A DNA stretch of 64,000 nucleotides from Zygaena filipendulae (lineage: Eukaryota > Arthropoda > Insecta > Lepidoptera > Zygaenidae). Below the pieces are notes generated by a model, which had not been told where the DNA came from, ran no database searches, and worked only from the letters and a program-made list of their open reading frames with translations. The stretch spans positions 1 to 64,000 of the forward strand of contig OU015679.1 of the NCBI GenBank assembly GCA_907165275.2, read 5' to 3'. How positions within the stretch are numbered: position 1 is the first letter of the stretch; the number at the start of each line of letters is the position of its first letter. Positions 40,330 through 51,178 of the stretch are shown one piece after another. The translations under genes were made by a program, and so were the position numbers.

Positions 40330-42486
40330 TGTAACTTTCACCCTCCTCCTTCAATACACGAACAACATCGAAGATGTTGAACATCTCATTTTCGGCCAAT
40401 TTCGTCTAGTAGTTAAGACCCTGTTCTACGTTGTGTTTATAATAACTTCAGTTCTTTTAGGTTGAGATACGACACTTCAGATTTCGTGATTGCGCTTCAT
40501 CGAGTTATGTTGGATAGGCTTAGTTAAATAAAACAATTAGATATTTTTATGCTTTATTGACATAGTTTTGCTGGGTGGATCCAGGCCCAGTGCTAGATTT
40601 ATATTATCATTATTATTGTATTCCCGTAGGAATATCTTTTAGGTCGCCCAACGTCCGCTGAGTTGGGTCGCCTCTTCCAATACACGAACAGACCTTGCTT
40701 CATTCGCTAGACCTCACTTCTTCCAGTTCGCTAAACAGCTATTTGCTTGGCCGTAGTTCGCCCGGTGTTGGAGAGACTCCAAAGATAGATACCGTGGTTA
40801 AAGGTGGTTCGCATAATTGCTAACTCCCGTCTACCGACGTTAGTAGCGATAAGGATTCTGAGACAGGAATATGATGCTCATGAGAACACCTCCCGTACGA
40901 CGTTCAAGTGCTATGTCTTTGTGCAATTGTGGCTCTCTTAGATACCAAAGATTAATATCTATGAGAGGCGGCGTAGCCCCGTCCAGCGCTACCCCACGGT
41001 GATGGCCAACCACCTGCTTAAAAGCAGTTACCCCCCCCCCCCCCCCCCTGTGTTGCACAAGGTAGAGGATTCTCCAAATAATATGCATGTAGCATAGTGT
41101 GACCGACATCCATCAGAGGGAGCCAGCAAAAGAGACTATACGTCCCAAGTCCGCAGACAATATCGTTGGGGGCCATAATTCGGCGGTACCGAGACCCCAG
41201 GGTACGTGTCAGCCCGAAGACCGAGGCCAGAAAGCGGATAGCACCGCGACCTCGACACCATCCCTAAGTTAATTCAAATATACGTAAATGAGACCAGCCT
41301 CGCCGGACCTCATAACTTCAGTCGGTTGATTTGTGTTATAGTAGCTACACGTAGCTAAGGCATAAAGCCCAATTGTGTTACTGCTTGAAGGTTGTGTTGG
41401 ATGATTTGGATCATACCTCATCCCCATGCAACCCCACTTGGACACTCATTTTCATCTAGCCACAAGGACTAGGGACAGAACCGAAATGCCAATAACGTGA
41501 GTCATCAACAATCCGATCCCACCTGGAAGCGAGAGCGGTTGCTACCTTACTAGTTAAGCCGTTCGGGCGCCACCAACGTCTCACCACCAAGCCGCCTCAC
41601 AGACACACGCATTACACGCCCGCCTGCTCGACAAGGTTGTTCGCAATGAACAGTCAAGCGTAATGAACAAGTCACTACAAAGGTACCTTCGCACAGACGC
41701 CTTTTACAGCCGCGCGTTGGCAGGGTGTCTTCGCACAGACGCCATTACAGCCGCGCGTCGACGAGGTGTCTCCGCACAGTTACTACAGCCGCGCGTCGCC
41801 GAGACGACTTCGCACAGACGCCGTTGTACTTGCACATCGACAAGGCTTTCGCGCAGAGCGACTAGGTCGCTAAGCGCGTCGGCTCGTCCAACTTCTACAC
41901 ACTCCATCTCGACACTCGTGGTGACGACTTCTCTTATAATATTTCAATTCAACCGCGGCGCACATACGAGTCGCCTACGCGCACTCGATTGCCTTCACAT
42001 CCCTTTGTATGTGCGCTCGCTCGTCTATACACCACTCTGCACCCGCGCTCTCGCTCGCCCGCACACGCTCTGCGTCCGCGCGCTCGCTCGCCCGCACACT
42101 CGTTCGCCCGCACACGCTCTGCGTCCGCGCGCTCGCTCGCCGTCTCCACGACGGTGTATGGCCGCGTGGATACTGGCGGTGCGTTCACGCCCTATTTGAG
42201 AGGGGTATGCGGGGGGTTGGGGGGGTGTTCTGAAATTAAACACAAAGTTAGTATTTCCTAGTATAAACATCCTAGGTCGTATGAACCAAGTCTGTTTACA
42301 CTAGTTTCCGAGTTATTCACGTACAAACATACAAAATGAACATTGTGAGTATATGGACCCGCAATGTTTATTAAATCGTTTTTAACATAATATAATAAGT
42401 GTATTATGCTATAATACACCCATTATATATATGGAATTAATATTTTAAATAAAATAAAATTTTTGTGAGCCTCACAGGGCGTCACA
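40330..42486 (-). repeat. 5' LTR of Gypsy#1
   Basis: 2,157 bp, TGTGACGCCC...GTTACA in element sense. It contains a GC-rich zone with imperfect tandem units of roughly 42-46 bp (about 41681-41877, 'cttcgcacagacgcc' repeated), a C-run at about 41031-41048, and the tRNA-His-like segment at 40403-40435. ORFs within the GC-rich zone are not genes. Confidence 0.93.
40403..40435 (+). repeat. tRNA-His 5'-half-like segment in the Gypsy#1 5' LTR
   Basis: Identical to 32761-32793. It lies about 75 bp from the LTR end and about 77-125 bp from the tRNA-His primer-binding site at 40309-40326. Confidence 0.65.
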
Positions 42487-42490
42487 ATAG

Positions 42491-42990
42491 CAATGAGCGG
42501 TATACTAAGGGGCCCCACGCACGCATCCATGGCGCAACAAACGAAAGTGGGGTGGGTTCTCTTGGGTAACGTAACCACATTCAACTGTCACGCACTCATG
42601 AACAACCTAGATGAAATCTCGCAATTTTGGGAGATGGAGGAAATAACAGAACCGGTCAACAACATAACATCAGAACAAGAATATTGCGAAACACTATACG
42701 TTAACACGACTAAAAGACTAAAAAATGGTCGGTACGAAGTTAGAATCCCGATGAAACCAAACTTTCAGCAAAGCATCCGGTTCTCCAAGCCGCAGGCAGT
42801 AGCGCAATTCAAACAGTTAGAAAAGCGCCTAGCTAGTAACCAAGACTTCGCTGAAAGCTACAAACAATTCATTAAGGAGTACCTCATTCTCGGGCACATG
42901 AAACGATGCACAGTAAAGCGAGAGCCCAGCTGCTTCCTACCGCATCATGGCGTCTTCGGCCTGAATCAACTACTACCAAATTACGGGTAG
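42491..42990 (+). pseudogene. BEL#1 Pol N-terminal segment after Gypsy#1
   Basis: Directly continues the protease-RT connection in frame with 30689-32687: 'MSGILRGPTHASMAQQTKVG' and 'WVLLGNV' are the usual end of the BEL protease region, and 'FWEMEEITE', 'ETLYVNTTKRLKNGRYEVRI' and 'CFLPHHGVFG' are the start of RT. One base is missing near 42956, so the frame runs out at 42990 while the true product continues in the next frame (42906-46562). This break alone would inactivate Pol. Confidence 0.85.
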
Positions 42991-45900
42991 TGTTCAATGC
43001 GTCGGCAAAAACAACGTCAGGCCAAAGTTTAAATCAACTAATGGAATGCGGCCCTAATCTACAACAAGACATTCAAGCTATGATTCTGCGATGGAGAGCT
43101 TTTCAATATGTATATACAGCGGATATAGAAAAATTCTATAGACAAATAGTCATACAGGAAGAGGATCAGCAGTTGCAAAAAAATGTGTGGCGAGACACAA
43201 TCACAGACGAATTAAAAGAATATCAGCTGTGCACGGTTACCTACGGCACCAAGGCAGCACCATTCTTAGCAATGCGCACCATCAAACAACTGATCCTGGA
43301 CGATGGCAATCAATATCCGTTAGCTGCAGAGATATTAAACAAACAACTATACGTGGATGATCTGCTAGGAGGTCACAATGACTTAACAACGGCGCGAGAG
43401 GCACAAACACAGCTGATTCAAATGCTAAGGGGCGGTGGTTTCAACTTGCGCAAATGGGCAAGCAACAACCCTACGCTTCTCCAACACCTGCCTGAGGAAC
43501 TAATCAACAAGAACATGCTAGACTTCAAGCAGGCAGAGTCAAACAAAACACTTGGGATTACCTGGAACCCCCGCACAGATCACTTTACATTCAATCAGGC
43601 AACGATACTCGATAAGCGCAAAAACATTACAAAGAGAATATTACTATCCGAACTATCAAAACTATATGACCCACTCGGTTGGCTAGCACCAATAACAGTG
43701 AAGGCCAAGCTCATTTTTCAAGAAGCTTGGAATTCAACAACCAACTGGGACGACCCACTTCCCAAAGGTGTACAACAGGAATGGGATAAATTTCAACAAG
43801 AATTTACCCACATACAATCCATAACAATACCACGCTGGATGGGCAACACCGAACAAGCAATAGAATTACATGGCTTCAGCGATGCCTCCGAGAAAGCCTA
43901 CGGCTGCGTAATTTACTGTAAATCGATGAACGATGAAGGTCAGCCGGTCATCAAACTGGTAGCAGGAAAAACAAAACTAGCGCCTTTGAAAAAACCCACA
44001 TCGTTACCACGCCTGGAACTATGTGGAGCGTTATTGCTATCTCGACTAATGAAAAAGATTGTGGAATCATTCAATATTCAAAGGGTCACCACCCACGGAT
44101 GGACAGACTCAATGGTGGTACTGGGGTGGCTTCAAGGGGAACCCACTCGATGGAAAACGTTCATAGCAAACAGAGTAGCACAAATAACAGCCGTCATGCC
44201 CGCAACCTGCTGGAGGCACGTCAAGTCCGAAGACAATGCAGCGGATTGTGCCAGCAGGGGTCTCAACCCATCACAACTAGCCCCACACACTCTGTGGTGG
44301 GAAGGACCCTCATGGTTAAAGAACAGCAACAAATCCGACAAACAAACATTCACCACCAATGAAGAAGTAAAAAAGCAAACGAAATCATGTGCAACAACAA
44401 CAGCGTCGCCAGTCATAGAGACGCTTCTACAACAACATAGCTCTATAACAAGAGCAACTCGAATTCTCGGCTGGATCCTTCGATTTATCGAAAACACCCG
44501 CAGCAAAAATAACGCCACTCTACAGTTGCATCTAACGAAAACAGAAAGAGATCGCGCAGAGAACGCAATCATAAGAACATTTCAACAAAACAGTATGGCA
44601 GATGACATGTCACGATTACAACAAAAAAAATGCGTAAAATCTTCAAGTAAGATTGCAAACTTAAATCCATTTATCGACAAACAAGGCATAATACGAGTGG
44701 GCGGGAGATTACACAATTCAAATCTGACCCAACCACAAAAACACCCAATCATTCTGCCAAGCAAGAGTAAACTAACGGAGTTAATAATCGATCAAGCCCA
44801 CACAACCACCCTTCATGGAGGCGCCCGAGTAACCTTAAATTATCTTCGTAACAAATACTGGCCACTCAGCGGGATGCAAACGGTGAAGAGTCACATACGA
44901 AGGTGCATCAGATGTCACCGCTACAAAATACAACACAACAACCAACTGATGGCAGACCTTCCCACTCCGCGAATAACGCCATCCCGTCCATTCACTCACA
45001 CAGGCGTTGACTTCACGGGACAAGTGGAAGTCAAAGCTAACAAAGGCAGAGGAATCAAGACTTGCAAAGCATATATCGCAATTTTTATCTGCCTATGCAC
45101 GAAAGCCACACATCTAGAATTAGTTTCAGATTTAAGCACCACGGCCTTTCTTGCCGCTTTCAAACGATTCAGCAGTCGCAGAGGGACGCCACTACACATG
45201 TATAGTGATAACGGCACCAACTTCGTGGGAGCCGCTAGGCGGTTTATAAAGGAACGCAAGGAAGCACACGATCAGTACATCAACAACGAGTTAATAAACG
45301 AGATCTTGAATCGGGGTATAGAGTGGCACTTCAACGCGCCAGCCTGGCCGACTGCTGGCGGGCTCTGGGAAGCTGCAGTGAAAATCATGAAATACCACCT
45401 CAAGCGAGTCCTGGGAGACCAAAAATTAACATTTGAAGAATTTACCACACTACTCACGCAAATAGAGGCTTGCCTCAACTCTCGCCCACTGACCCCACTA
45501 ACAAACGACAGCGACGACTTGGAATGTTTGACACCAGGGCACTTTCTTATCGGCGGGCCACTCCTAGCACCACCGACATCGGTAGAAGTCGATAACATAA
45601 TCCTCACCAAAAGATGGCGATTGACTGAAAAAATGATCAGAGACTTCTGGAAAAGATGGTCCAGGGAGTACTTGCAAACGTTACAAACGCGCAGCAAATG
45701 GCGCCAACCCACAAAAAACATTAATATTGGAGACATGGTTCTAATAAAGGAGGATCACGTTCCCCCCGCAAAATGGCTTATGGGGAGAGTAACGGCAACT
45801 CACCCCGGCGCCGATGGCCTAGTACGAGTGGTTACATTAAAAACAAAAACAAGCAACAACATAAAACGGCCAGTGACAAAACTGGCTCGCTTACCCATAG

Positions 45901-46562
45901 AACAAGGGGGAGAAGGCAGCACAACTACAGACAACACGTCTCCAGGTCCCGAACCTAAGCAACAAAAACAACCGCGGAGACCGAAACATACACTTCACTG
46001 CGTCAGCTGGGCCCTACTATGCACACTCGTGACTTGCATAACACCAACCACCGGCAATCTCATCAACGTAACGGAACTAAACCCAATGAAGCTTCTTTTC
46101 TTCGACAAAATCGCTGACATGCAGATAATACAAGACGAATGGAAGATGGTAATTTACTACAACATGTCAAGTTACTGGAACAGCATGACTAACATAGAAA
46201 ATTACATCAACCATCTCGACAGCAGCAGCAAGGATGAGGCGCCGTATCTCACTATAATCACCCAACTGCGTCATACACTACAGGAACTAAAACACTACAA
46301 TGGCGTGTTACGATCAGAACATGGACACCGACAAAAAAGAGAATTAATAAACGGAATCGGATACATTGCGAACTCGCTATTCGGCGTTTTGGACGAACGG
46401 TTTGCCGAAAAATACAGTAAGGACATACAACGAATTCAAGCCAATGAAGAACACGTTCTAACTCTCTACAAGCGACACACGTCGATCATTGAAGGCGAAT
46501 ACAATCTGCTCAAAAGAAATGAAAGGATAATGAACACACAGATGGCGATCTTCAGCCAATAA
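42906..46562 (+). CDS. pol: BEL#1 Pol (RT, RNase H, integrase) running into Env
   Basis: True coding begins near 42956 after the frame break. RT: 'RVVFNASAKTTSGQSLNQ', 'YVYTADIEKFYRQI' (catalytic Asp) and 'KQLYVDDLLGGH' (YVDD). RNase H-like: 'ELHGFSDASEKAYGCVIY', 'LPRLELCGALLLSRL' and 'GWTDSMVVLGWLQG'. Integrase: 'AHTTTLHGGARVTLNYL', 'CIRCHRYK', 'HTGVDFTGQVEV', 'MYSDNGTNFVGAARRF' and 'GGLWEAAVKIMKYH' (D, D, E complete), then the C-terminal 'NIGDMVLIKEDHVPPAKW'. From about 45990 the frame passes without a stop into an envelope-like region with a hydrophobic signal segment, and ends at a TAA at 46560-46562. Confidence 0.9.
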   Translation: MHSKARAQLLPTASWRLRPESTTTKLRVVFNASAKTTSGQSLNQLMECGPNLQQDIQAMILRWRAFQYVYTADIEKFYRQIVIQEEDQQLQKNVWRDTITDELKEYQLCTVTYGTKAAPFLAMRTIKQLILDDGNQYPLAAEILNKQLYVDDLLGGHNDLTTAREAQTQLIQMLRGGGFNLRKWASNNPTLLQHLPEELINKNMLDFKQAESNKTLGITWNPRTDHFTFNQATILDKRKNITKRILLSELSKLYDPLGWLAPITVKAKLIFQEAWNSTTNWDDPLPKGVQQEWDKFQQEFTHIQSITIPRWMGNTEQAIELHGFSDASEKAYGCVIYCKSMNDEGQPVIKLVAGKTKLAPLKKPTSLPRLELCGALLLSRLMKKIVESFNIQRVTTHGWTDSMVVLGWLQGEPTRWKTFIANRVAQITAVMPATCWRHVKSEDNAADCASRGLNPSQLAPHTLWWEGPSWLKNSNKSDKQTFTTNEEVKKQTKSCATTTASPVIETLLQQHSSITRATRILGWILRFIENTRSKNNATLQLHLTKTERDRAENAIIRTFQQNSMADDMSRLQQKKCVKSSSKIANLNPFIDKQGIIRVGGRLHNSNLTQPQKHPIILPSKSKLTELIIDQAHTTTLHGGARVTLNYLRNKYWPLSGMQTVKSHIRRCIRCHRYKIQHNNQLMADLPTPRITPSRPFTHTGVDFTGQVEVKANKGRGIKTCKAYIAIFICLCTKATHLELVSDLSTTAFLAAFKRFSSRRGTPLHMYSDNGTNFVGAARRFIKERKEAHDQYINNELINEILNRGIEWHFNAPAWPTAGGLWEAAVKIMKYHLKRVLGDQKLTFEEFTTLLTQIEACLNSRPLTPLTNDSDDLECLTPGHFLIGGPLLAPPTSVEVDNIILTKRWRLTEKMIRDFWKRWSREYLQTLQTRSKWRQPTKNINIGDMVLIKEDHVPPAKWLMGRVTATHPGADGLVRVVTLKTKTSNNIKRPVTKLARLPIEQGGEGSTTTDNTSPGPEPKQQKQPRRPKHTLHCVSWALLCTLVTCITPTTGNLINVTELNPMKLLFFDKIADMQIIQDEWKMVIYYNMSSYWNSMTNIENYINHLDSSSKDEAPYLTIITQLRHTLQELKHYNGVLRSEHGHRQKRELINGIGYIANSLFGVLDERFAEKYSKDIQRIQANEEHVLTLYKRHTSIIEGEYNLLKRNERIMNTQMAIFSQ

Positions 46563-47864
46563 CTCAAACAAACGGAAACGGAGATAAGATCGGAAAACGA
46601 ACATGCCATCTACCTCATTACTACTGCACTCGCCGCAAACATGTTCATAGCAAATTTACGGCATGTACAGCAAACACTTTTAGATCTTGCCACTGACGTC
46701 CGCAACGGCCACGTCGACACGAACTTGATCAAACCAGATGAATTCGAACGACAGCTAAACATAATATCCGGTCAGATTCCCAAAGGATACTCATTACCGT
46801 GCAAAAACAGCCGTGAATGCACTCGAAAAATGTACAAGCTTTCACGAGTAAACGTACGACTAACAGACGAATTCTTCATATTCGAGGTCAAAATACCACT
46901 AATTACGAGTGAACAATACGAACTCACGCATGCAATACCGCTGCACAACATCAAGGGGCAACAAATGGTAACCATCGTGTCAACCGCTAAATATTGGGCA
47001 GTCAACCTTCAAAGAGATCTCCTAATATTACTAGAACAAAAAGATATCGAAGCATGCACTCAGACAAGTAAACATGCAGTATTATGCAACCTAAACCTAC
47101 CGATCTACGACATCAAAACATCGCACACGCTATGCGAAGCACAAATTATAAACAACAAGGCAACGGCGTCAAGTTGCAAAACAGAGGTGGCAAATTGCAA
47201 GGAAGAATGGATCGCGTTACAAGGTCAGTCCTCTTGGGTGTTTACGTGCTGCGAGGAATGCCACACACGCATTTTTTGTCCAAACAACGTAATTTCACAA
47301 ACACTACGCAATATAGGGGTCATAAACCTCTCAGAAGGATGCACTCTCCGAGGAGACCATCAGGTGATCCAATCGCACAGCAACTTCCACAGCGAAATCA
47401 CCATGAATGAAGATGAGTGGTATATACCAGACGCGGGCATCAATCACTTCATCAACATTTCGTCCAACATCACCTTCCATCCAGAAACGCATGAAGACCA
47501 ACTAAGGGACCTAAGGGACCGGATAGAGGAGGTGAAGGATCAACAGGAGACGCTCAACCTGCGCACAAACAATTCCGACGTGCATCATCATCTAACGTAT
47601 AGCTTGCTGGGAATCGCAGTGATAGCAGTCATAGTATGGGGAGGCCACCGAATAAGATACAGAAACCGAAGACAGCCCGAAGTTCAACTAGAAGCGGAAT
47701 CCAGGCAAACATCCCCAATAACAACAACAGGAACCAACAACACTGGGTTCATCACCACGCGAGAGCAATCCGAAGAGAACCCTAGACAACCTGCAAGACA
47801 AGAAGATGGGACATCCTCGAACCACGCCGTGAGCAGAGGAACGTCACCTGATAGATTAAGATAA
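45990..47864 (+). pseudogene. env: BEL#1 Env, baculovirus-F-like fusion glycoprotein, broken by one stop
   Basis: In the same frame as Pol. A hydrophobic signal-like segment ('HCVSWALLCTLVTCI', about 45995-46050) is followed by an ectodomain with N-glycosylation sites, a furin-type site 'RQKR' (about 46330) and a hydrophobic Gly-rich segment in the position of a fusion peptide, the arrangement of baculovirus F and of env in env-bearing BEL/gypsy elements. A TAA at 46560 interrupts it; the same frame then continues (46563-47864) with a Cys-rich ectodomain, a heptad region before the membrane, one transmembrane segment ('YSLLGIAVIAVIVWGG', about 47595-47645) and a polar cytoplasmic tail. No ATG precedes the signal segment, so expression would need splicing. 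Non-functional as it stands. Confidence 0.75.
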
Positions 47865-47938
47865 TCATAAGTTTCACGTTAGTTAAGTCAATCACAATGT
47901 CTTCCCGAACCCCTGTTCTCTTCTTAAATTTGGCAGCA

Positions 47939-48217
47939 TGTACGAGCTAGCTCGACACTATTTTTGGCCCAGATTAAACTTAGCTGATCGCGCTACTAAT
48001 TTGGCCCAGATTAAACTTAGCTGATCGCGCTACTCGTGCATGCCCCCGCCACCAACAAAAATGTGTATAAAAGGCCACAACTCAGAAATAAAAGGCGTGT
48101 TCCACGGTGACAACAACAAGAAGTACTCGTTTACTTTCGGCCACCCTTCCCGTGGGCATCAACCAGTGACCACAGCCACAAGTCACTGAATCTATGCAGG
48201 AGCAAACAGCCCCTACA
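47939..48217 (+). repeat. 3' LTR of BEL#1
   Basis: Copy of the 5' LTR with a single visible change just after the TATA box (aaggcc for aacgcc). TATAAAA lies at 48066-48072 and AATAAA at 48087-48092. Confidence 0.92.
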
Positions 48218-48222
48218 CCAGC

Positions 48223-48405
48223 CTCGACCCATTATAATAATGTAGATAGGATGATGACGGAATCGAATCTCAACCTAAAAGAACTGGAGTCATATAAAAA
48301 CACGACGTAAAACAGGGTCTAACTATTAGACGAAATTGGCCAAAATTAAAATGTTCAACATCTTTGATGTTGTTCATGTATTGATGAAGATGGGTGAAAG
48401 TTACA
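48223..48405 (+). mobile_element. Long LTR-A1, third fragment (PBS-proximal end)
   Basis: Continues LTR-A1 after BEL#1 and ends GTTACA at 48405. It includes the tRNA-His-like segment on the minus strand (about 48302-48335). It abuts an RTE LINE; the flanking 'taag' would be the target duplication if the other end were present. Confidence 0.85.
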
Positions 48406-49023
48406 TAAGCTTTCAGTCTTTCATTCAAGATGTGTAGTAAAATTTTGCTGGAATGATTTATCAGGGCGATTAAACGATAGTTGCCGCACTTTTTTGTTGA
48501 ACCCTTTTTATGAAGCGGGACAAAGATCGAATAAGTCCATTCTTGGGGCCAAGTGCCGGTCTTCCAGATGTTATTACAGACTTTATAGAACAGTTCTACA
48601 CTGTATTCTCCGCCACTTTTGATTACTTCAATTGGAATGTTGTCATTTCCTATCGCTTTTCCGGATTTTAGGTGTTTGATAGCGGCTGCAACTTCCTCCT
48701 TAAGTATATCCGTTCCAACTCCAATTCTCTGAGATCCTTGGAAGCTAAGTTGTGCGAATCTGGGTCAAGAAAAAGGAATTGAAAGTAAATTTTCGATGCG
48801 TCCAGGACCTCGTCTAGATTCGTAACTACCTTCCCATCAAGATCTTCAACAGCCCAAGTCACTTTTCTTGGTAATAAGACGTATTTTCTTATACAGATCT
48901 CTGGTTTCGTATCTTTCGGCATGAGATTCAACTTGTATGCATATGTTCTTCAGAAAAGCATTTTTGTCTTTTCTATAAGCGGTTTGTATTTGACTGGTGA
49001 GCATGTTTTGGGTTTGTTGACTG
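48406..49023 (-). mobile_element. RTE-clade LINE fragment
   Basis: Minus strand reading gives the RT start ('NNIWKTGTWPQEWTYSIFVP', 'HKKGSTKKCGNYRLIALI', 'SKILLHILNERLKAY') from about 48600 to 48406 and the endonuclease-RT linker above it. These are strong RTE-clade motifs. The RT catalytic part is missing, lost at or beyond the LTR-A1 junction. On the right the LINE is split by the solo LTR at 49024-51153, and about 25 bp more of it appears at 51154-51178. Confidence 0.8.
48668..49023 (-). pseudogene. RTE LINE ORF2 linker
   Basis: Linker between endonuclease and RT of an RTE LINE: 'MLTSQIQTAYRKDKNAFLKN' and 'ICIQVESHAE' near 49000-48930, then, after a frame change, 'VTWAVEDLDGKVVTNLDEVL' and 'IYFQFLF'. 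No catalytic residues are present. It leads into the RT N-terminal motifs below 48668 in another frame, so at least two frame breaks occur. Confidence 0.65.
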
Positions 49024-51153
49024 TGTGACGCCCTGTGAGGCTCACAAAATTTTTCTTTTATTCAAAATATAAATTTCGTATATATAATAGGTGTATTATA
49101 GCATAATACACTTATAAAACTATGTAAGAAATTATTTAATAGACATTGCGGGTCCATATACCCACAATGTTCATTTTGTATGTTTGTACGTGAATAACTC
49201 GGAAACTAGTGTAAACAAACTTGGTTCATACGAACTAGGATGTTTATACTAGGAAATATTAACTTTGTGTTTAATTTCAGAACACCCCCCAACCCCCCGC
49301 ATACCCCTCTCAAATAGGGCGTGAGCGCACCGCCAGTATCCACGCAGCCACACACCGTCGTGGAGACGATGTTGAGCGCGCCGACGCAGAGCGGTGTGCG
49401 GGCGAACGAGTGTGCGGGCGAGCGAGCGCGCGGACGCAGAGTCGTGTGTGGGCGAGCGAGCGCGCGGGTGCAGAGTCGTGTAATGACGGGCGAGCGCACA
49501 TGCAGAGGGATGTGAAAGCAAGCGAGTGCGCGTAGGCGACTCGTATGTGCGCCGTGGTTGAATTGGAATACTATAAGAGAAGTCGTGGAAGTGGAAGTTG
49601 AACGAGCCGACGCGCTTAGCGACGAAGTCGCTCTGCGCGAAAGCCTTGTCAACGCGCAGTTGCAACGGCGCCTGTGCGGAGTCGTCTTGGCGACGCGCGG
49701 CTGTAGTGACTGTGCGGAGACACTTCGTCAACGCGCGGCTGTAATGGCGTCTGTGCGAAGACACCTTGCCAACGCGCGGCTGTAAAAGGCGTCTGTGCGA
49801 AGGTACCCTTGTAGTGACTTGTTCATTACGCTTGACTGTTCATTGCGAACAACCTTGTCGAGCAGGCAGGCGTGTAATGCGTGTGTCTGTGAGGCGGCTT
49901 GGTGGTGAGATGTTGGTGGCGCCCGAACGGCTTAACTAGTAAGGTAGCAACCGCTCTCGCTTCCGGGTGGGATCGGATTGTTGACGTTACTGGCATTCCG
50001 GTTCTGTTCCTAGTTCTTGTGGCTAGATGAAAATGAGTGTCCAAATGGGGTTGCATGGGGATGAGGTATGATCCAAATCATCCAACACAACCTTCAAGCA
50101 GTAACACAATTGGGCTTTATGCCTTAGCTACGTGTAGCTACTATAACACAAACCTACCGACTGAAGTTATGAGGTCCGGCGAGGCTGGTCTTATTTACGT
50201 ATATTTGAATTAACTTAGGGATGGTGTCGAGGTCGCGGTACTATCCGCTTTCTGGCCTCGGTCTTCGGGCTGACACGTACCCTGGGGTCTCGGTACCGCT
50301 GAATTATGGCCCCCAACGATATTGTCTGCGGACTTGGGACGTATAGTCTCTTTTGCTGGCTCCCTCTGATGTATGTCGGTCACACCATGCTACATGCATA
50401 TTATTTGGAGAATCCTCTACCTTGTGCAATACAGGGGGGTGGGGGGTGGCAACTGCTTTTAAGCAGGTGGTTGGCCATCACCGTGGGGTAGCGCTGGACG
50501 GGGCTACGCCGCCTTTCATAGATATTAATCTTTGGTATCTAAGAGGGCCACAAATGCACAAAGACATAGCACTTGAACGTCGTACGGGAGGTACTCTCAT
50601 GAGCATCATATTCCTGTCTCAGAATCCATATCGCTACTAACGTCGATAGGCGGGAGTTAGCAACTATGCGAACCACCATTAACCACGGTTATCTGTCTTT
50701 GGAGTCTCTCCAACACAGGGCGGACAACGTCCAAGCAAATAGCTGTTTAGCAACTGAACGTTGAAGTGAGGTCGAGCGAATGAAATAAGGACTGTTCGTG
50801 CATTGAAAGAGGCGACCCAACTCAGCGGACGTTGGGCGACCTAAGAGATGTTCCTACGGGAATACAATAATAATGATAATATAAATCTAGCACTGGGCCT
50901 GGATCCACCCAGCAAAATTATGTCAATAAATCATAAAATTTTCTATTTGTTTTATTTAACTAAGCCTTACCAACCTAACTCGATGTAACGCAACCACGAA
51001 GACGAAAGTGTCGTATCTCAACCTAAAGGAACTGAAGTTATTATAAACACAACGTAGAACAGGGTCTTAACTACTAGACGAAATTGGCCAAAAATGAGAC
51101 GTTCAACATCTTCAATGTTGTTCGTGTAATGATGGAGGAGGGTGAAAGTTACA
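49024..51153 (+). mobile_element. Solo long LTR (family B, as Gypsy#1)
   Basis: 2,130 bp from TGTGACGCCC to GTTACA, flanked by the duplication ACTG (49020-49023 and 51154-51157). It is similar along its whole length to the Gypsy#1 LTRs in opposite orientation, including the GC-rich repeats (about 49370-49810) and the tRNA-His-like segment (about 51065-51098, minus strand). With no internal region it is a solo LTR. Confidence 0.92.
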
Positions 51154-51178
51154 ACTGCCACCCAATGGCTAGAGCTGG

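Larger units (their letters stand above)
32688..42486 (-). mobile_element. Ty3/Gypsy element #1, near-intact, with 2.15-kb LTRs
   Basis: 9,799-bp element on the minus strand in BEL#1, flanked by the 4-bp duplication ATAG (32684-32687 and 42487-42490). LTRs at 40330-42486 (5') and 32688-34839 (3') differ by about five substitutions plus poly-C length. The parts are a tRNA-His primer-binding site, a leader with four 44-bp repeats, gag, a -1 frameshift site, pol with G-patch, protease, RT, RNase H and integrase, and a polypurine tract. All coding frames are open, so this copy may have been active recently. No env is visible. Confidence 0.95.
30155..48217 (+). mobile_element. BEL/Pao element #1 with env (split by Gypsy#1)
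   Basis: LTRs at 30155-30433 and 47939-48217 (279 bp, one difference seen) are flanked by the 5-bp duplication CCAGC (30150-30154 and 48218-48222). Without Gypsy#1 (32688-42486) the element is about 8.3 kb. Gag-protease, RT, RNase H, integrase and an envelope-like region read in order. It is disabled by the Gypsy#1 insertion, a one-base frame break near 42956 and a TAA at 46560. The near-identical LTRs show a young insertion. Confidence 0.93.

Noticed and set aside
42493..42990. Independent 165-residue gene after Gypsy#1
   Set aside because: It continues the BEL#1 protease-RT frame and ends only because of a one-base break.
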